Positions 25,245 to 33,977 of a stretch of 64,000 bases of DNA are shown piece by piece. The stretch comes from Roseibium album (GTDB taxonomy: Bacteria > Pseudomonadota > Alphaproteobacteria > Rhizobiales > Stappiaceae): contig CXTY01000007.1 in NCBI GenBank assembly GCA_001404055.1, positions 186,058 to 250,057 of the forward strand, written 5' to 3'. Positions within the stretch are counted from its first letter, which is position 1, and each line of letters begins with the position of its first letter. Under the pieces are notes generated by a model. That model was not told the DNA's origin. It made no database searches and saw only the letters and a program-made list of their open reading frames with translations. The translations under genes were made by a program, and so were the position numbers.

Positions 25245-25622
25245 ATGGCACATTCAGACACACAAAAACAATCCGCTGACGGACAAGCAGACACAGCTGA
25301 TGCTCATGACGAGGGCCAGCAGCATCCGATCAAAACCTATCTCGTTGTCTGGGGGTGGTTGTTTGTCCTGAGCGCAGCCTCCTATTGGGTCGATTACGCC
25401 GGGCTGGAAGGCTACCTCAGGTGGACATTGATCCTCATCTTCATGTTCCTGAAGGCAGGGCTCATCATAGCCTTTTTCATGCATATGGCGTGGGAAAGGC
25501 TTGCATTTTCCTATGCCATCATTTTCCCACCCGCCGCGTTACTGGTCTTCGTGTGGATCATGTCGCTGGAGTCTGACTATACGTTCCTGTCGAGGACCAT
25601 ATTCTTTGTGTCGGGCGGATAA
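25245..25622 (+). CDS. cytochrome c oxidase subunit IV family protein
   Basis: 125 aa. A charged, His-rich N-terminus of about 30 residues is followed by three hydrophobic helices (LVVWGWLFVLSAASYWVDYA, LILIFMFLKAGLIIAFFMHM, FPPAALLVFVWIMSLESDY). LKAGLIIAFFMHM is the signature of prokaryotic subunit IV (COX4_pro). A small accessory membrane subunit of the oxidase. Last gene of the operon; start supported by AGGGGCAACAA. No heme or copper assembly genes (ctaB, ctaG) follow, so assembly must use factors encoded elsewhere. Confidence 0.85.
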   Translation: MAHSDTQKQSADGQADTADAHDEGQQHPIKTYLVVWGWLFVLSAASYWVDYAGLEGYLRWTLILIFMFLKAGLIIAFFMHMAWERLAFSYAIIFPPAALLVFVWIMSLESDYTFLSRTIFFVSGG

Positions 25623-25721
25623 TCAGAACCAGCAAAATTCAAGGCAAATGCGTCCTGGTTTGCACTCCATCACCTGCATGCAATTGCAGCACTCACTAGG
25701 ATCCGTCCCCTAGGCATTCAC

Positions 25722-25771
25722 AAAAAATATGGCTTGCGCTTGTGGCACTTTCCGCCCCAAGCGCAAGCCAT
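25722..25771 (-). terminator. strong intrinsic terminator
   Basis: Perfect 14-bp arms (25729-25742 and 25758-25771; ATGGCTTGCGCTTG and its complement) around a 15-nt loop. On the minus strand the stem runs into a U-rich tract (six A on the plus strand at 25722-25727), so it terminates the DUF2189 gene ending at 25798. It may also stop the oxidase operon from the other side. Confidence 0.8.
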
Positions 25772-25797
25772 TTCAAACTGATTGGTCTAATAACGCT

Positions 25798-26598
25798 TTA
25801 GCCTGAGGTATCCACGACCTTGCGATAGACATGCCAGGTTGAGTGGGCCAGAACCGGCAGCACGATCGCCAGACCGACCAGCAACGGCAGAGATCCCAGA
25901 ACAAGCCCGGCTGCAACGATAAATCCCCACGCCAACATCGGGATAGGATTCACAAGGCAGGCCGCGATCGATGTCTTGATCGCAACATAGGCACCGACAT
26001 CCTGGTCAAGCAGCAGCGGCAGGGAAATAACCGACACTACAAGTGCCGCCAGCGCGAATATAAAGCCGACCGCATTGCCCAACATGAACATCGTCCAGCC
26101 CTTTTGTGACGTCAGGACATCGACCAGGAAGGGACCTAGTTCTGTTGGCGCTTCCGAACTGTAAATACCGAAATAGAGCATCTGCGCGGCAAGGAGCCAG
26201 GTGAGAAAGAGCGCGATCAGGATCACGCCAACGACGGCAATTGCCGGAAGAGCTGGCGTTTTCCAGATTGTGAGTGCGTGGATCCAGGACGTGTCGAGTT
26301 TCTGCTCACGCCGCCGACTGATTTCATAAAACCCAAGTGCCGCAAACGGTCCGACCAATGCAAAACCTGTCACCAGCGGATAGATCAGTTGAAGGTAATT
26401 CTGGCCAAAGGCCCATCGAAACAGAATGAAGCCTACAATCGGATAGAGCAGGCATAAGAATACGTAGTGAGAAGGCTTTTCCAGGAAGTCGTTAAAGCCA
26501 AGTCGTAATGCGTCAATTATATCCTTGACCTCCACGCGCCTGATCTTCAGATGATCGGCGGTATCGTGGACATCAGCGAATACATGAAAATGAGCCAT
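25798..26598 (-). CDS. DUF2189 domain-containing membrane protein
   Basis: 266 aa from the ATG at 26598 (GGAGGGAAAACT upstream); the longer frame adds 20 proline-rich residues with no support. Six to seven hydrophobic segments, with the family's VEVKDIIDALRLGFNDFLEK entry, GPFAALGFYEISRRRE and the C-terminal LAHSTWHVYRKVVD. DUF2189 (COG5473) proteins are inner-membrane proteins of unknown role, common in alphaproteobacteria near respiratory genes. Here it converges on the alternative oxidase operon across a strong terminator. Confidence 0.85.
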   Translation of the reverse strand: MAHFHVFADVHDTADHLKIRRVEVKDIIDALRLGFNDFLEKPSHYVFLCLLYPIVGFILFRWAFGQNYLQLIYPLVTGFALVGPFAALGFYEISRRREQKLDTSWIHALTIWKTPALPAIAVVGVILIALFLTWLLAAQMLYFGIYSSEAPTELGPFLVDVLTSQKGWTMFMLGNAVGFIFALAALVVSVISLPLLLDQDVGAYVAIKTSIAACLVNPIPMLAWGFIVAAGLVLGSLPLLVGLAIVLPVLAHSTWHVYRKVVDTSG

Positions 26599-26950
26599 AG
26601 TTTTCCCTCCAACTCCAGTCGGAACGGGCGGCGGCGGCAGGCACTGCTTCGTTGGCAAATCTCAACCTGGCGCCGCAACCTGTACAACGCTAAGTGTACG
26701 ACAAAATACTGACCTTGTCGCCTTGAACAGACGTCAAAACATAGGTCATTATTAATAAACACTGCGTCAACATCCAAATAAACCAGCTTCAATTATCGTA
26801 CTGGCGGTTACGTTAACGAGTAAACGGTATGAAACAGAAAAGTAGCAACGCTCGGTTTTCTTTGGACGCACGGATCCACTTCTGGTGGAATACCCGGACA
26901 GAGGCCTTCCGCCCGGATATTCCTGCTACAAAATTTGGCTGCGATGGGCG
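26599..26950. other. 352-bp gene-free region between DUF2189 and PEBP genes
   Basis: Holds the promoter region of the DUF2189 gene and the 3' end region of the PEBP gene. It is A/T-rich around 26700-26830. No conserved frame; the only structure seen is the imperfect stem at 26887-26923. Confidence 0.55.
26887..26923. terminator. imperfect hairpin after PEBP gene
   Basis: GGAATACCCGG (26887-26897) pairs with CCGGATATTCC (26913-26923), 10 of 11 positions, 15-nt loop. It lies 28 bp past the stop of the minus-strand PEBP gene. No T-run, so a rho-independent stop is doubtful; it may protect the mRNA end. Confidence 0.35.
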
Positions 26951-27589
26951 TCAGCCGGTAACTTCAGGGTTCATTGAATAGGTCCCCATGTAAGAACCTT
27001 TAGCCAGAACATGTCCGTCCATTGCAGCGAGCGCATCGGCCCCGCCAAACTTGCCGGACAAGTCGAGGTGATCCACATCTAGCGCATAGACTGTGAAGTG
27101 ATAATGGTGAAGAGCCAAGTCATTCCACGGCGGGCAAGGTCCATCATAGTCAGCGTAATCGCCGCCCATATCAGCATCGCCAGCAAACCAGTCGGTGTAG
27201 TTGTTGAGGCCAGCAACACCATAAGGCTTTTGCCCGGCCCCCTTGCCTCTCGGCGTGACGCCGCTTGAGGCTTCCCCTTCGGCGATTAACTGCCGGTCAG
27301 TGGGAATATTCACCAACAACCAGTGAAAAAAATCCACGCGTGGCAGGTCGACCGAGACGGATTTACCTTCCTGATTCACGTCATCGCCAACCGAAGGAAC
27401 GTCCGGATCGTGGCAGATGATCGCGAAAGATCTGGTTTCTGCCGGAGCGCCCGACCACGAGATCTTCGGATTGACGTTGCCACCCAGTTCAAAGCGTCCT
27501 TCATCCGGTATTTTCCCGAACGCAAACTTGGATGGAATGGGCGCTCCATGCTCCCAACCGTCGATTTCAACTTTCAATTCTTGGGTCAT
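26951..27589 (-). CDS. YbhB/YbcL family PEBP-like protein (cytoplasmic)
   Basis: 212 aa from the ATG at 27589; a TTG five codons upstream is less likely. Phosphatidylethanolamine-binding-protein fold: NVNPKISWSGAPAETRSFAI, HDPDVP, FFHWLLVNIP and YDGPCPPWNDLALHHYHFTV with the ligand-pocket DPD, HW and PP residues. Longer than typical YbhB (about 160-180 aa) with inserts near 80-90 and 125-150. No signal peptide, unlike its neighbour. It follows the second PEBP gene by 43 bp. Role unknown. Confidence 0.85.
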   Translation of the reverse strand: MTQELKVEIDGWEHGAPIPSKFAFGKIPDEGRFELGGNVNPKISWSGAPAETRSFAIICHDPDVPSVGDDVNQEGKSVSVDLPRVDFFHWLLVNIPTDRQLIAEGEASSGVTPRGKGAGQKPYGVAGLNNYTDWFAGDADMGGDYADYDGPCPPWNDLALHHYHFTVYALDVDHLDLSGKFGGADALAAMDGHVLAKGSYMGTYSMNPEVTG

Positions 27590-27632
27590 TTCTCTCTTTC
27601 CCAATCAAAGCTCAGGCAATGTTCACGGCAGC

Positions 27633-28190
27633 CTAACGGTGATACACAGCGGTAATAGTCGAAGACGCAATGCTGTTGGCATTGACCATATAGCCTGCAA
27701 GGGCATTGCTGACATTTTCATCCAGTTCCAGAACTGTGCTCAAAGCATTTACGGTGAATTTGTAGCGGTGCACTTCCCCAGGAGGCGGGCAGGCACCACC
27801 AAAACCGGTCGCGCCATAGTCATTGGCGAGTTCGAGTGTGCCTTTCGGCAGGCCCTTGCCGGCAACCGTATTTTTCGGCAGCTCAGTCACGCCAGATGGA
27901 ATGTTGAATGCAAACCAGTGCCACCAACCGGAACCGGTTGGCGCATCGGGATCGTATACCGTCACCGCAAAACTTTCGGTGCCAGCAGGCGCGCCTTCCC
28001 ATTTCAGTGCTGGCGAAACGTTGGCTCCTTCGCACCCAAAACCCTTGAAAACGAAATCGGAGGCAAGTGTCTGACCTTCCGAGATATCCGGGCTGCTCAG
28101 CGTAAAGCCTGGTTGGACTTCTTCTGAAAGTGCAGTGTTCGAGGCAATAAGCAAAGCGGTGAGCGCAAGTGTGTATTTGGCCGGGTTCAT
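27633..28190 (-). CDS. YbhB/YbcL family PEBP-like protein (periplasmic)
   Basis: 185 aa. Signal peptide YTLALTALLIASNTALS, then a standard PEBP domain: NVSPALKWEGAPAGTESFAV, YDPDAPTGSGWWHWFAFNIP and GGACPPPGEVHRYKFTVNAL. Size and motifs match periplasmic YbcL-type proteins. In tandem with a cytoplasmic paralogue and 37 bp after the maleate isomerase gene on the same strand, so possibly part of that transcript. PEBP proteins bind anionic groups, but a link to maleate is not known. Confidence 0.87.
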   Translation of the reverse strand: MNPAKYTLALTALLIASNTALSEEVQPGFTLSSPDISEGQTLASDFVFKGFGCEGANVSPALKWEGAPAGTESFAVTVYDPDAPTGSGWWHWFAFNIPSGVTELPKNTVAGKGLPKGTLELANDYGATGFGGACPPPGEVHRYKFTVNALSTVLELDENVSNALAGYMVNANSIASSTITAVYHR

Positions 28191-28227
28191 CGGCTATCTC
28201 CTTGTTTCAAAGATGGGAATTGGAATG

Positions 28228-29007
28228 TCAGGCTGCAGAAGAAATCCTGTCACCGGATTTTAGAAGAGCCCCGCCACCTGGCGCTGCTGCTTCCAGGTTC
28301 AGGGACTTGAGGATGCACCAGGTCGTGGCAATAGAGGCCGAAAGCGTCGGCAGGCCCGAGGCCTTTTCAATCTTTTCGATTGCGGGAAGCGAGGGCATTT
28401 GAACGCAGGCCGATGCAATGATCGCATCAACGCCCCTGGTGTCCAGTTTTCGCCAAAGGTCAGCCGGGGCTTCCGGGTTTTGCGCAGCAACTTCCAGATT
28501 GTCCGGGATTTCAAGCGCCAGAAAATCCTTTACCTCAACACCCTCGCTTTCGATGTAATCAACCACCATCTTTGTCAGCGGTTTCATGTAAGGGCAGATG
28601 ATGGAAACCCGCTTGGCACCGACCTCTGCTAACGCATCAACAAGCGCACCGGCTGAACTGATCACCGGTGCTGGAAGACCGTTTTGCTCGGTCGCTTTCC
28701 GCAACCGTTCAGCTGATGTTCTGTGGTAGCCCTTGCCCCGGCTCATGATCGCCACAAGGCAGGCATAGGCCTGGACATCTACAGCAGCATCGGAAAGCTC
28801 AACCGCGCAGCGAAGACTGTCATCATCCATGCGCTCCAGCTCTTCCTTGGTCACATGCTTCATGCGCATGCGGGAGGAGTGGAAGGTGAATTTCTCCGGC
28901 AGAACGGACTCTCGCGCCTTCAAGAGTGCAGGAATTTCCGTTTCCATGGTCACATTTGAACTGGGAACGATCAGACCCACGCGATAGGCGGATTTCTGGT
29001 CAGACAT
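28228..29007 (-). CDS. maiA: maleate cis-trans isomerase family protein
   Basis: 259 aa, the usual length. PSSNVTMETEI near residues 15-25 holds the substrate-binding Ser/Asn of maleate isomerase. The two catalytic cysteines are at Cys83 (YACLVAIMSRGKGYH) and Cys201 (IIASACVQMPS), matching the pair in Nocardia and Pseudomonas enzymes of the Asp/Glu racemase superfamily. It would turn maleate into fumarate. It follows the TRAP DctM gene by 12 bp, so the TRAP system probably brings in maleate or a compound giving rise to it. Related arylmalonate decarboxylases have a different cysteine pattern. Confidence 0.8.
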   Translation of the reverse strand: MSDQKSAYRVGLIVPSSNVTMETEIPALLKARESVLPEKFTFHSSRMRMKHVTKEELERMDDDSLRCAVELSDAAVDVQAYACLVAIMSRGKGYHRTSAERLRKATEQNGLPAPVISSAGALVDALAEVGAKRVSIICPYMKPLTKMVVDYIESEGVEVKDFLALEIPDNLEVAAQNPEAPADLWRKLDTRGVDAIIASACVQMPSLPAIEKIEKASGLPTLSASIATTWCILKSLNLEAAAPGGGALLKSGDRISSAA

Positions 29008-29019
29008 GGTATTTCCTTC

Positions 29020-30336
29020 TTAAAGGGCCTTGCCCATGACGGCTTCCGGCAGCCAGGTGGCAATTTCCGGAAACAGGCAGAGGAGCAGGATGGCGAGGAC
29101 CATGCAGGCAACGAACGGGATCGAGCCTGTCAGGATGGTTTTGAGGGAGATGTCCGGCGCGATGCCGTTGATGACATAGAGATTGAGGCCGACAGGTGGC
29201 GAGATCAGGCCGATTTCCATATTGATGGTGAGAACGACAGCGAACCAGATCGGGTCAAAACCTGCAGTGACGATGATCGGCAACAAGATGGGTGCCGCCA
29301 TCAGGATCACTGCGACGGGCGGTAGAAAGAACCCGGCAATCAACAGGAACAGATTGACCGCCCCCATGAGCACCCAGCGGTTCACATCCAGCGTACCGAT
29401 CCATTCAGCTACAGCCTGGGTGACGAACAGGCTTGAAAGCATGTAGGAAAAAACACCCGCTGCCGCGATGATGAACAGGATCATCACGCTTTCCTTGGTG
29501 CTGTCCTTCAGAACAACCCAGAGGTCCTGCGGGTTCCAGAGCTTGTAGATGAGCACAGCAACAAGCAGGCAAAGCAACGCGCCAACTGCCGCGGTTTCTG
29601 AGGGCGTCGCGACACCGCCATACATGGCGTAAAGAACGCCCACGATTATCGCGACAAATGGCAGAACCCTCGGCATGACCTGGAATTTTTCGCGCCAGGA
29701 ATAGCTGCGGACCTGTTGTTTTTGCCTGCCGCCCTGACGCCATGTCGCATAAAGCGACCAGGCCATGAAAAGCCCGACCAGCATCAGGCCCGGAAAGACA
29801 CCGGCAAGAAACAACCTGCCAATCGAAGTTTCCGTCGCGATCCCATAAACGATCATCGTAACGGAGGGGGGTATCAGTATGCCAAGCGTTCCACCCGCCG
29901 CGATCGAACCTGTCGCGATGCCTTCCGGGTATCCGCGTTTCAGCATTTCCGGAATTCCCATCTTGCCGATGGCAGCACATGTGGCGGGGCTGGACCCGGA
30001 CATTGCTGCAAACAAGCCGCAAGCGCCGATATTGGAAATCACAAGACCACCCGGCACGCGCGTCAACCACCGCTCGAGGGCTTCATAGAGATCAGCACCG
30101 GCGCGTGTTGACGCAATCGACGACCCCATGATGATGAACATCGGAATGGAGAGAAGCGCGAAGCTGTCGAGCTTGCCAAAAAAGACTTCCGGCATCAGTT
30201 CCAGCGACCGCATGCCATCGAATGAGACAAGAAATAGCGCCGACACCAACAGCAGTCCAAGTGCGACCGAGGCCCCCGAAAAGAGGAGAAGGATTGTGGA
30301 AAGGGCTATGAGACCACCCAGAATGAGAGGATCCAT
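29020..30336 (-). CDS. dctM: TRAP transporter large permease DctM
   Basis: 438 aa from the ATG at 30336, overlapping the dctQ stop, with GGAGGACAAGTG upstream. About 12 helices with TRAP large-subunit motifs: FALLSIPMFIIMGSSIA, GSSPATCAAIGKMGIPEMLKR (substrate/Na site), GILIPPSVTMIVYG and the second-repeat PPVAVILMAAPILLPI. It performs Na+-coupled uptake of a carboxylate delivered by DctP. Co-transcribed with maleate isomerase. Confidence 0.92.
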   Translation of the reverse strand: MDPLILGGLIALSTILLLFSGASVALGLLLVSALFLVSFDGMRSLELMPEVFFGKLDSFALLSIPMFIIMGSSIASTRAGADLYEALERWLTRVPGGLVISNIGACGLFAAMSGSSPATCAAIGKMGIPEMLKRGYPEGIATGSIAAGGTLGILIPPSVTMIVYGIATETSIGRLFLAGVFPGLMLVGLFMAWSLYATWRQGGRQKQQVRSYSWREKFQVMPRVLPFVAIIVGVLYAMYGGVATPSETAAVGALLCLLVAVLIYKLWNPQDLWVVLKDSTKESVMILFIIAAAGVFSYMLSSLFVTQAVAEWIGTLDVNRWVLMGAVNLFLLIAGFFLPPVAVILMAAPILLPIIVTAGFDPIWFAVVLTINMEIGLISPPVGLNLYVINGIAPDISLKTILTGSIPFVACMVLAILLLCLFPEIATWLPEAVMGKAL

Positions 30337-30887
30337 CACTTGTCCTCCAGGCCGAACGGCTTTTCAGCCTTGATGGCAATGACGAACAAATCGGCAAGCA
30401 ACTGGAGCAGAAACAGCCCGAAACCGACTGGCAGTGACAGATAAGGAATCCATAGCCGCACACTCCAGACGGTATCGGACCGCCAGCCAGAGGCGTAAGC
30501 GTGATGCCAGAACTCAAGTCCATAGAGGAACATCAGAGCGACGATCATGCATGAAAGAGAAAGCGTCATGATCGCAAGGCCGTAACGTGCATTTCCCGAA
30601 AGCCACATCGGAATGAGATCAACGTTGACGTGGCCGCGCAGCACCTGGACGAAAGGCAATCCAATCAAAGTTGCTGATATGACGAGATAGATGACAGCTT
30701 CGGTCTGCCACACTGTTGATCCATTCAGGACAAAACGGACGAAGATCATCTGGCAGGTAACTGCGACAGCACAGACGATCATTGCCGCGGCAATCCACCC
30801 TGCAAAGGTCGACAATTTGCGGACAGAGGAGACAAAGAGGGGGCTATCCCCGGCCTCGCGGGCTGAAGGTGAAACAAAGCTGGCCAT
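30336..30887 (-). CDS. dctQ: TRAP transporter small permease DctQ
   Basis: 183 aa with four hydrophobic helices after a 25-residue cytoplasmic start (FAGWIAAAMIVCAVAVTCQM, AVIYLVISATLIGLPFVQVLR, YGLAIMTLSLSCMIVALMFL, IPYLSLPVGFGLFLLQLLAD). The GHVNVDLIP motif after helix 2 is typical of DctQ. It scaffolds DctM. Lies 58 bp after dctP with a hairpin in the gap. Confidence 0.9.
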   Translation of the reverse strand: MASFVSPSAREAGDSPLFVSSVRKLSTFAGWIAAAMIVCAVAVTCQMIFVRFVLNGSTVWQTEAVIYLVISATLIGLPFVQVLRGHVNVDLIPMWLSGNARYGLAIMTLSLSCMIVALMFLYGLEFWHHAYASGWRSDTVWSVRLWIPYLSLPVGFGLFLLQLLADLFVIAIKAEKPFGLEDK

Positions 30888-30911
30888 TGTTAAGGCTCCG
30901 AATGTCTTTGG

Positions 30912-30940
30912 AAAAAGGCGGGCGTTCAGGCACCCGCCTT
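30912..30940 (-). terminator. hairpin between dctP and dctQ (partial terminator)
   Basis: AAGGCGGG/CCCGCCTT, perfect 8-bp arms (30915-30922, 30933-30940), 10-nt loop, followed on the minus strand by five U. It sits just after the dctP stop, so it should both end some transcripts and protect dctP mRNA, giving more binding protein than permease. Confidence 0.7.
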
Positions 30941-30945
30941 AAAGG

Positions 30946-31935
30946 TCACTGGACGGCGAGAGCCAGGTCGAGAAGTTCCTGGCCACCCTCGACATCTGAG
31001 ACGAATTTCTTGTAGGACGTTTCCTTGGCAAGCGCGCGCCAGGCCTCGAAGTCCGCCGGTGTCATCTGAGCGATTTCGACACCAGCTTCTTGAAACACTT
31101 CCACAGAGTTTTCGTCCTGCTTTTTGGCTTCTTCCAGATAGAAAGCTTCCGCCTTTTCAGCAGCATTCAGCAAGGTGGACTGCTGAGCATCGTTCAACCC
31201 TTCAAACGTGGATTTATTCATCAGCAGCGGCTGATAAAGAAACCAGAGCGCGATGTCAGACGCTGGCGTATAGCACTTGACCTGCTCGAAAATCCGATAA
31301 GAAACGAATGACGCGGACGACGTATTGGCTGCATCCAGAATTCCCGTCTGCATGGCGCTATAAATCTCGCTCGACGCCATGGAGGCAATCGACGCCCCGG
31401 CTCCAACAAGCATTTGTTCGAATGACTTTCCGGCGGCCCTTGTTTGAAGGCTACTCACATCCTCCGGACGTGTGATGCACCGGTCCTTTCCAACAAACCC
31501 GCCAGCGAGATAGCCATGGACCAGCACCATCACATCGTCTTCCGCCATCTGTCGTTGCAATTCATCCATGAACGGCGACTTGCTCAGACGAACGGCGTGA
31601 TCGTGGTTTTTCACCAGACCCGGCATAAGTGTCAGGTTATAAGCCGGACGCTGTCCGCCAGCATAACTCAAGGGAAATACCGTCATATCCAGAAGACCGT
31701 GGGACAGCGGTTTGTACTGTTCCTTGGGTTTCAGAAGCGACTTTGACGGAAAGATCCTGATCTCGAGATCCACCCCTGCGGATTCCACTTCATCGGCCAC
31801 CATCTGCGCCACCTGATGGCGCACGTCCTTGGTAGACCACTGGTGCGAAAGACGAAGCTCTTTCGCCTGAGCGAGACCACTTGTCAGCAGCAGTGTCGCG
31901 AGACTGGTTTTCAGTAGATTTGCAATTTTCATCAT
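30946..31935 (-). CDS. dctP: TRAP transporter substrate-binding protein DctP
   Basis: 329 aa with signal peptide (ANLLKTSLATLLLTSGLAQA). LRLSHQWSTKDVRHQVAQMV is the mature start; the mid-domain RAAGKSFEQMLVGAGAS contains the conserved Arg that salt-bridges the ligand carboxylate in TRAP binding proteins, and MQTGILDAANTSSASFVSYR follows. GGGAGGAAAATC precedes the start. First gene of dctPQM-maiA(-PEBP). Divergent from a FadR-type GntR gene through a region holding a 16-bp palindrome. Confidence 0.92.
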   Translation of the reverse strand: MMKIANLLKTSLATLLLTSGLAQAKELRLSHQWSTKDVRHQVAQMVADEVESAGVDLEIRIFPSKSLLKPKEQYKPLSHGLLDMTVFPLSYAGGQRPAYNLTLMPGLVKNHDHAVRLSKSPFMDELQRQMAEDDVMVLVHGYLAGGFVGKDRCITRPEDVSSLQTRAAGKSFEQMLVGAGASIASMASSEIYSAMQTGILDAANTSSASFVSYRIFEQVKCYTPASDIALWFLYQPLLMNKSTFEGLNDAQQSTLLNAAEKAEAFYLEEAKKQDENSVEVFQEAGVEIAQMTPADFEAWRALAKETSYKKFVSDVEGGQELLDLALAVQ

Positions 31936-31969
31936 GATTTTCCTCCCGATTGCGCATTCTTACGTACTT

Positions 31970-31985
31970 TATATGTATACATATA
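31970..31985. promoter_or_regulatory. FadR/GntR-type operator palindrome
   Basis: TATATGTATACATATA is a perfect 16-bp palindrome with a TGTATACA core, in keeping with half-sites bound by FCD-domain GntR regulators. It lies 35 bp before dctP and about 90 bp before the divergent GntR gene, so it can control both. Confidence 0.65.
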
Positions 31986-32072
31986 GCAAGTTTAAAAACA
32001 CAAATAAATCAAACTTGCATCCATACGCTTTGATGTGTTAGCGAGAGAACCGATGAAAAATCAGGAGCTTCG

Positions 32073-32720
32073 ATGTCCCGCGCAGCAGAAAAACTGATCT
32101 CGCAAATCAAACAGGACATTGCCGACGGTCTGCTCAAACCTGGCGATCAGCTGGAGGAAGCCGCGCTGTCAGAGCGCTTTGGCGTATCGCGCACGCCGAT
32201 TCGCGAAGCCGTCCGATCCATGGTGGACAGCGGCCTTCTGGAAACCCGGCCACGCAAGGGCGCTTTTGTGCGCACCATGTCTGCCAAAGAACTCCTTGAT
32301 CTGTTTGATGTTGCGGCGGAACTCGAAGCGATGGCCAGTCGGGTGGCAGCTGAAAAGCTTCGGCAAAGCGACGTGCAACTTATCAAGACTGGTCTGGACG
32401 CCTGCTACGCGGCAGCCGAGGCGGATGACGCAAAGGCCTATTGCCAGGCCAACCTCGACTTTCACCGGGCGATTCACAAGGCGAGTGGAAATTATTGGCT
32501 GACCGAACAGCTGAAGCAGATCGAACTTCACATCAACGCCTATAGATCGATGCCATATGAAGTTCGCGGCCGCATGGAAAAATCCGTTCAGGAGCACCAG
32601 GAGATCTTTGACGCGATCATGGAGGGCAATGGCGAAAAGGCCCGCATCCTCATGCGCGACCACATGATGCTTCAGGGCCAGCGCCTCCCGTCGCTTATTC
32701 AAGCGCTGGAAAATCAGTAA
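32073..32720 (+). CDS. GntR family regulator (FadR/FCD subfamily)
   Basis: 215 aa. The winged HTH reads GLLKPGDQLEEAALSERFGV, SRTPIREAVRSMVDSGLL and RPRKGAFV. The FCD domain has its metal-binding Asp/His residues in NLDFHRAIHKASGN, VQEHQEIFDAI and MRDHMMLQG. Start supported by CAGGAGCTTCG. It lies between two TRAP systems: divergent from dctPQM-maiA and 192 bp upstream of the TAXI genes. It likely represses uptake until a small organic acid binds. Target assignment is inference from position and palindrome. Confidence 0.9.
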   Translation: MSRAAEKLISQIKQDIADGLLKPGDQLEEAALSERFGVSRTPIREAVRSMVDSGLLETRPRKGAFVRTMSAKELLDLFDVAAELEAMASRVAAEKLRQSDVQLIKTGLDACYAAAEADDAKAYCQANLDFHRAIHKASGNYWLTEQLKQIELHINAYRSMPYEVRGRMEKSVQEHQEIFDAIMEGNGEKARILMRDHMMLQGQRLPSLIQALENQ

Positions 32721-32912
32721 TCACACCTCTAGAACTGCCAACAACTCAGCACTACCGCCAGATCCAAGTGTACAGGCGCGTTACGTTCAGGTTTGCGAAC
32801 AAAAACCAGCATAATTTGGCAAGCTGTTATCAACCGTACCAATCATCTAAAATACCGCATTGTCACGCCCACCTACTCTCAATAATCTTCCAAAAAATAC
32901 TGGGAGATAATC

Positions 32913-33869
32913 ATGAAAAACACATTTCTTAAGCTCGCGCTTGGCGTGACCCTGGCCGTCGGGACGACACAGGTTCTGGCTGAAACGCGGATTACGTACA
33001 AGTCCGCGAAATCAACCTCGTCCTATTATCAAATGGGCGTCCAGATCGCTGAGGCGATCAAGGCTGGAAGCAACGGTGACATGATCGTCACTGTTGAAGA
33101 AAGCCAGGGCTCCGTTCAAAACGTCATGGAAGCTCGGGCACGTGGCGGAGACTATGTCTTCACAACGCCACCTGTTCTCGTCAAGCTTGCCCAGGGCGGC
33201 AAGGCAATGTTCGAAGGAAAAGGCGATCCGAAGTTTGACGAAATCCGCGCACTCTTCCCGATCCCGTCCCTCACCATGCATTTTGTCATGTCGGAAAAAA
33301 GCGGTGTAAACGACTTTGCCGGCATGGAAGGCAAGACCATTTTGCTCGGCAAGGGCTCCTTTGGCGCGCGGGAAGGCGAGAAATACCTGAAACTGTTCGG
33401 GCTAGAAGGCAAGGTGAACCTAGCTGAAGTCGAGCTTTCCAATGCCGTTGCAGCTCTCAAGAACGGTCAGATTGACGGTTTCGTCACCGCGGGTTCCTGG
33501 CCTGCGCCGAATGTCATTGAAGCAGCTGCGTCCACAGGCGTGAATGTCATTTCGCTCTCCGATGACCAGATCAAGACCTCCAAACGCGCGAAACTGCAGA
33601 TCCCTGCCGGCACTTATGCGGGCCAGACAGCCGACATCACCACGACGTCTCTCCCCGTTGCTGCCTTCACAACAACTGCAATGGATGACGACACGGCCTA
33701 CGCTCTGACCAAAACCTTCTGGGAGCAGAAAGCCAAGATGGGCGAGGAAGCTCCTTGGTGGAATGGTGTCGATCAGGGTCTGATGGCCAACATCACCGGC
33801 AAGATCCACCCGGGTGCGATCCGCTACTACAAGGAAGCTGGCATCGACCTGACCGACGCGCAGCAGTAA
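32913..33869 (+). CDS. TAXI family TRAP transporter solute-binding protein
   Basis: 318 aa with signal peptide (FLKLALGVTLAVGTTQVLA). TRITYKSAKSTSSYYQMGVQ, then VEESQGSVQNVMEARARGGDY and GKTILLGKGSFGAREGEKYL match the TAXI (TRAP-associated extracytoplasmic immunogenic) fold. Start supported by GGGAGATAATC. It works with the fused permease downstream. Ligands known for TAXI proteins include glutamate, 2-oxoglutarate and other dicarboxylates, but this one cannot be assigned. A 192-bp gap from the GntR gene holds its likely own promoter. Confidence 0.9.
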   Translation: MKNTFLKLALGVTLAVGTTQVLAETRITYKSAKSTSSYYQMGVQIAEAIKAGSNGDMIVTVEESQGSVQNVMEARARGGDYVFTTPPVLVKLAQGGKAMFEGKGDPKFDEIRALFPIPSLTMHFVMSEKSGVNDFAGMEGKTILLGKGSFGAREGEKYLKLFGLEGKVNLAEVELSNAVAALKNGQIDGFVTAGSWPAPNVIEAAASTGVNVISLSDDQIKTSKRAKLQIPAGTYAGQTADITTTSLPVAAFTTTAMDDDTAYALTKTFWEQKAKMGEEAPWWNGVDQGLMANITGKIHPGAIRYYKEAGIDLTDAQQ

Positions 33870-33897
33870 AACCTGCGTAACCGTCACAAAGATCACC

Positions 33898-33947
33898 ATT
33901 CGGCGCGTTTTCCAAGGCCATTCCAGCCGGCCGGGAACGCGCCGAAT
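33898..33947 (+). terminator. strong hairpin between TAXI gene and permease
   Basis: Perfect 12-bp arms ATTCGGCGCGTT (33898-33909) and its complement (33936-33947), with an inner GGCC/GGCC stem. No U-run, so it is more likely an mRNA-stabilising or partial-termination structure that favours the binding-protein message. Confidence 0.65.
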
Positions 33948-33977
33948 TCCATTTCCCTATCTTTTTGAATTGACTCC

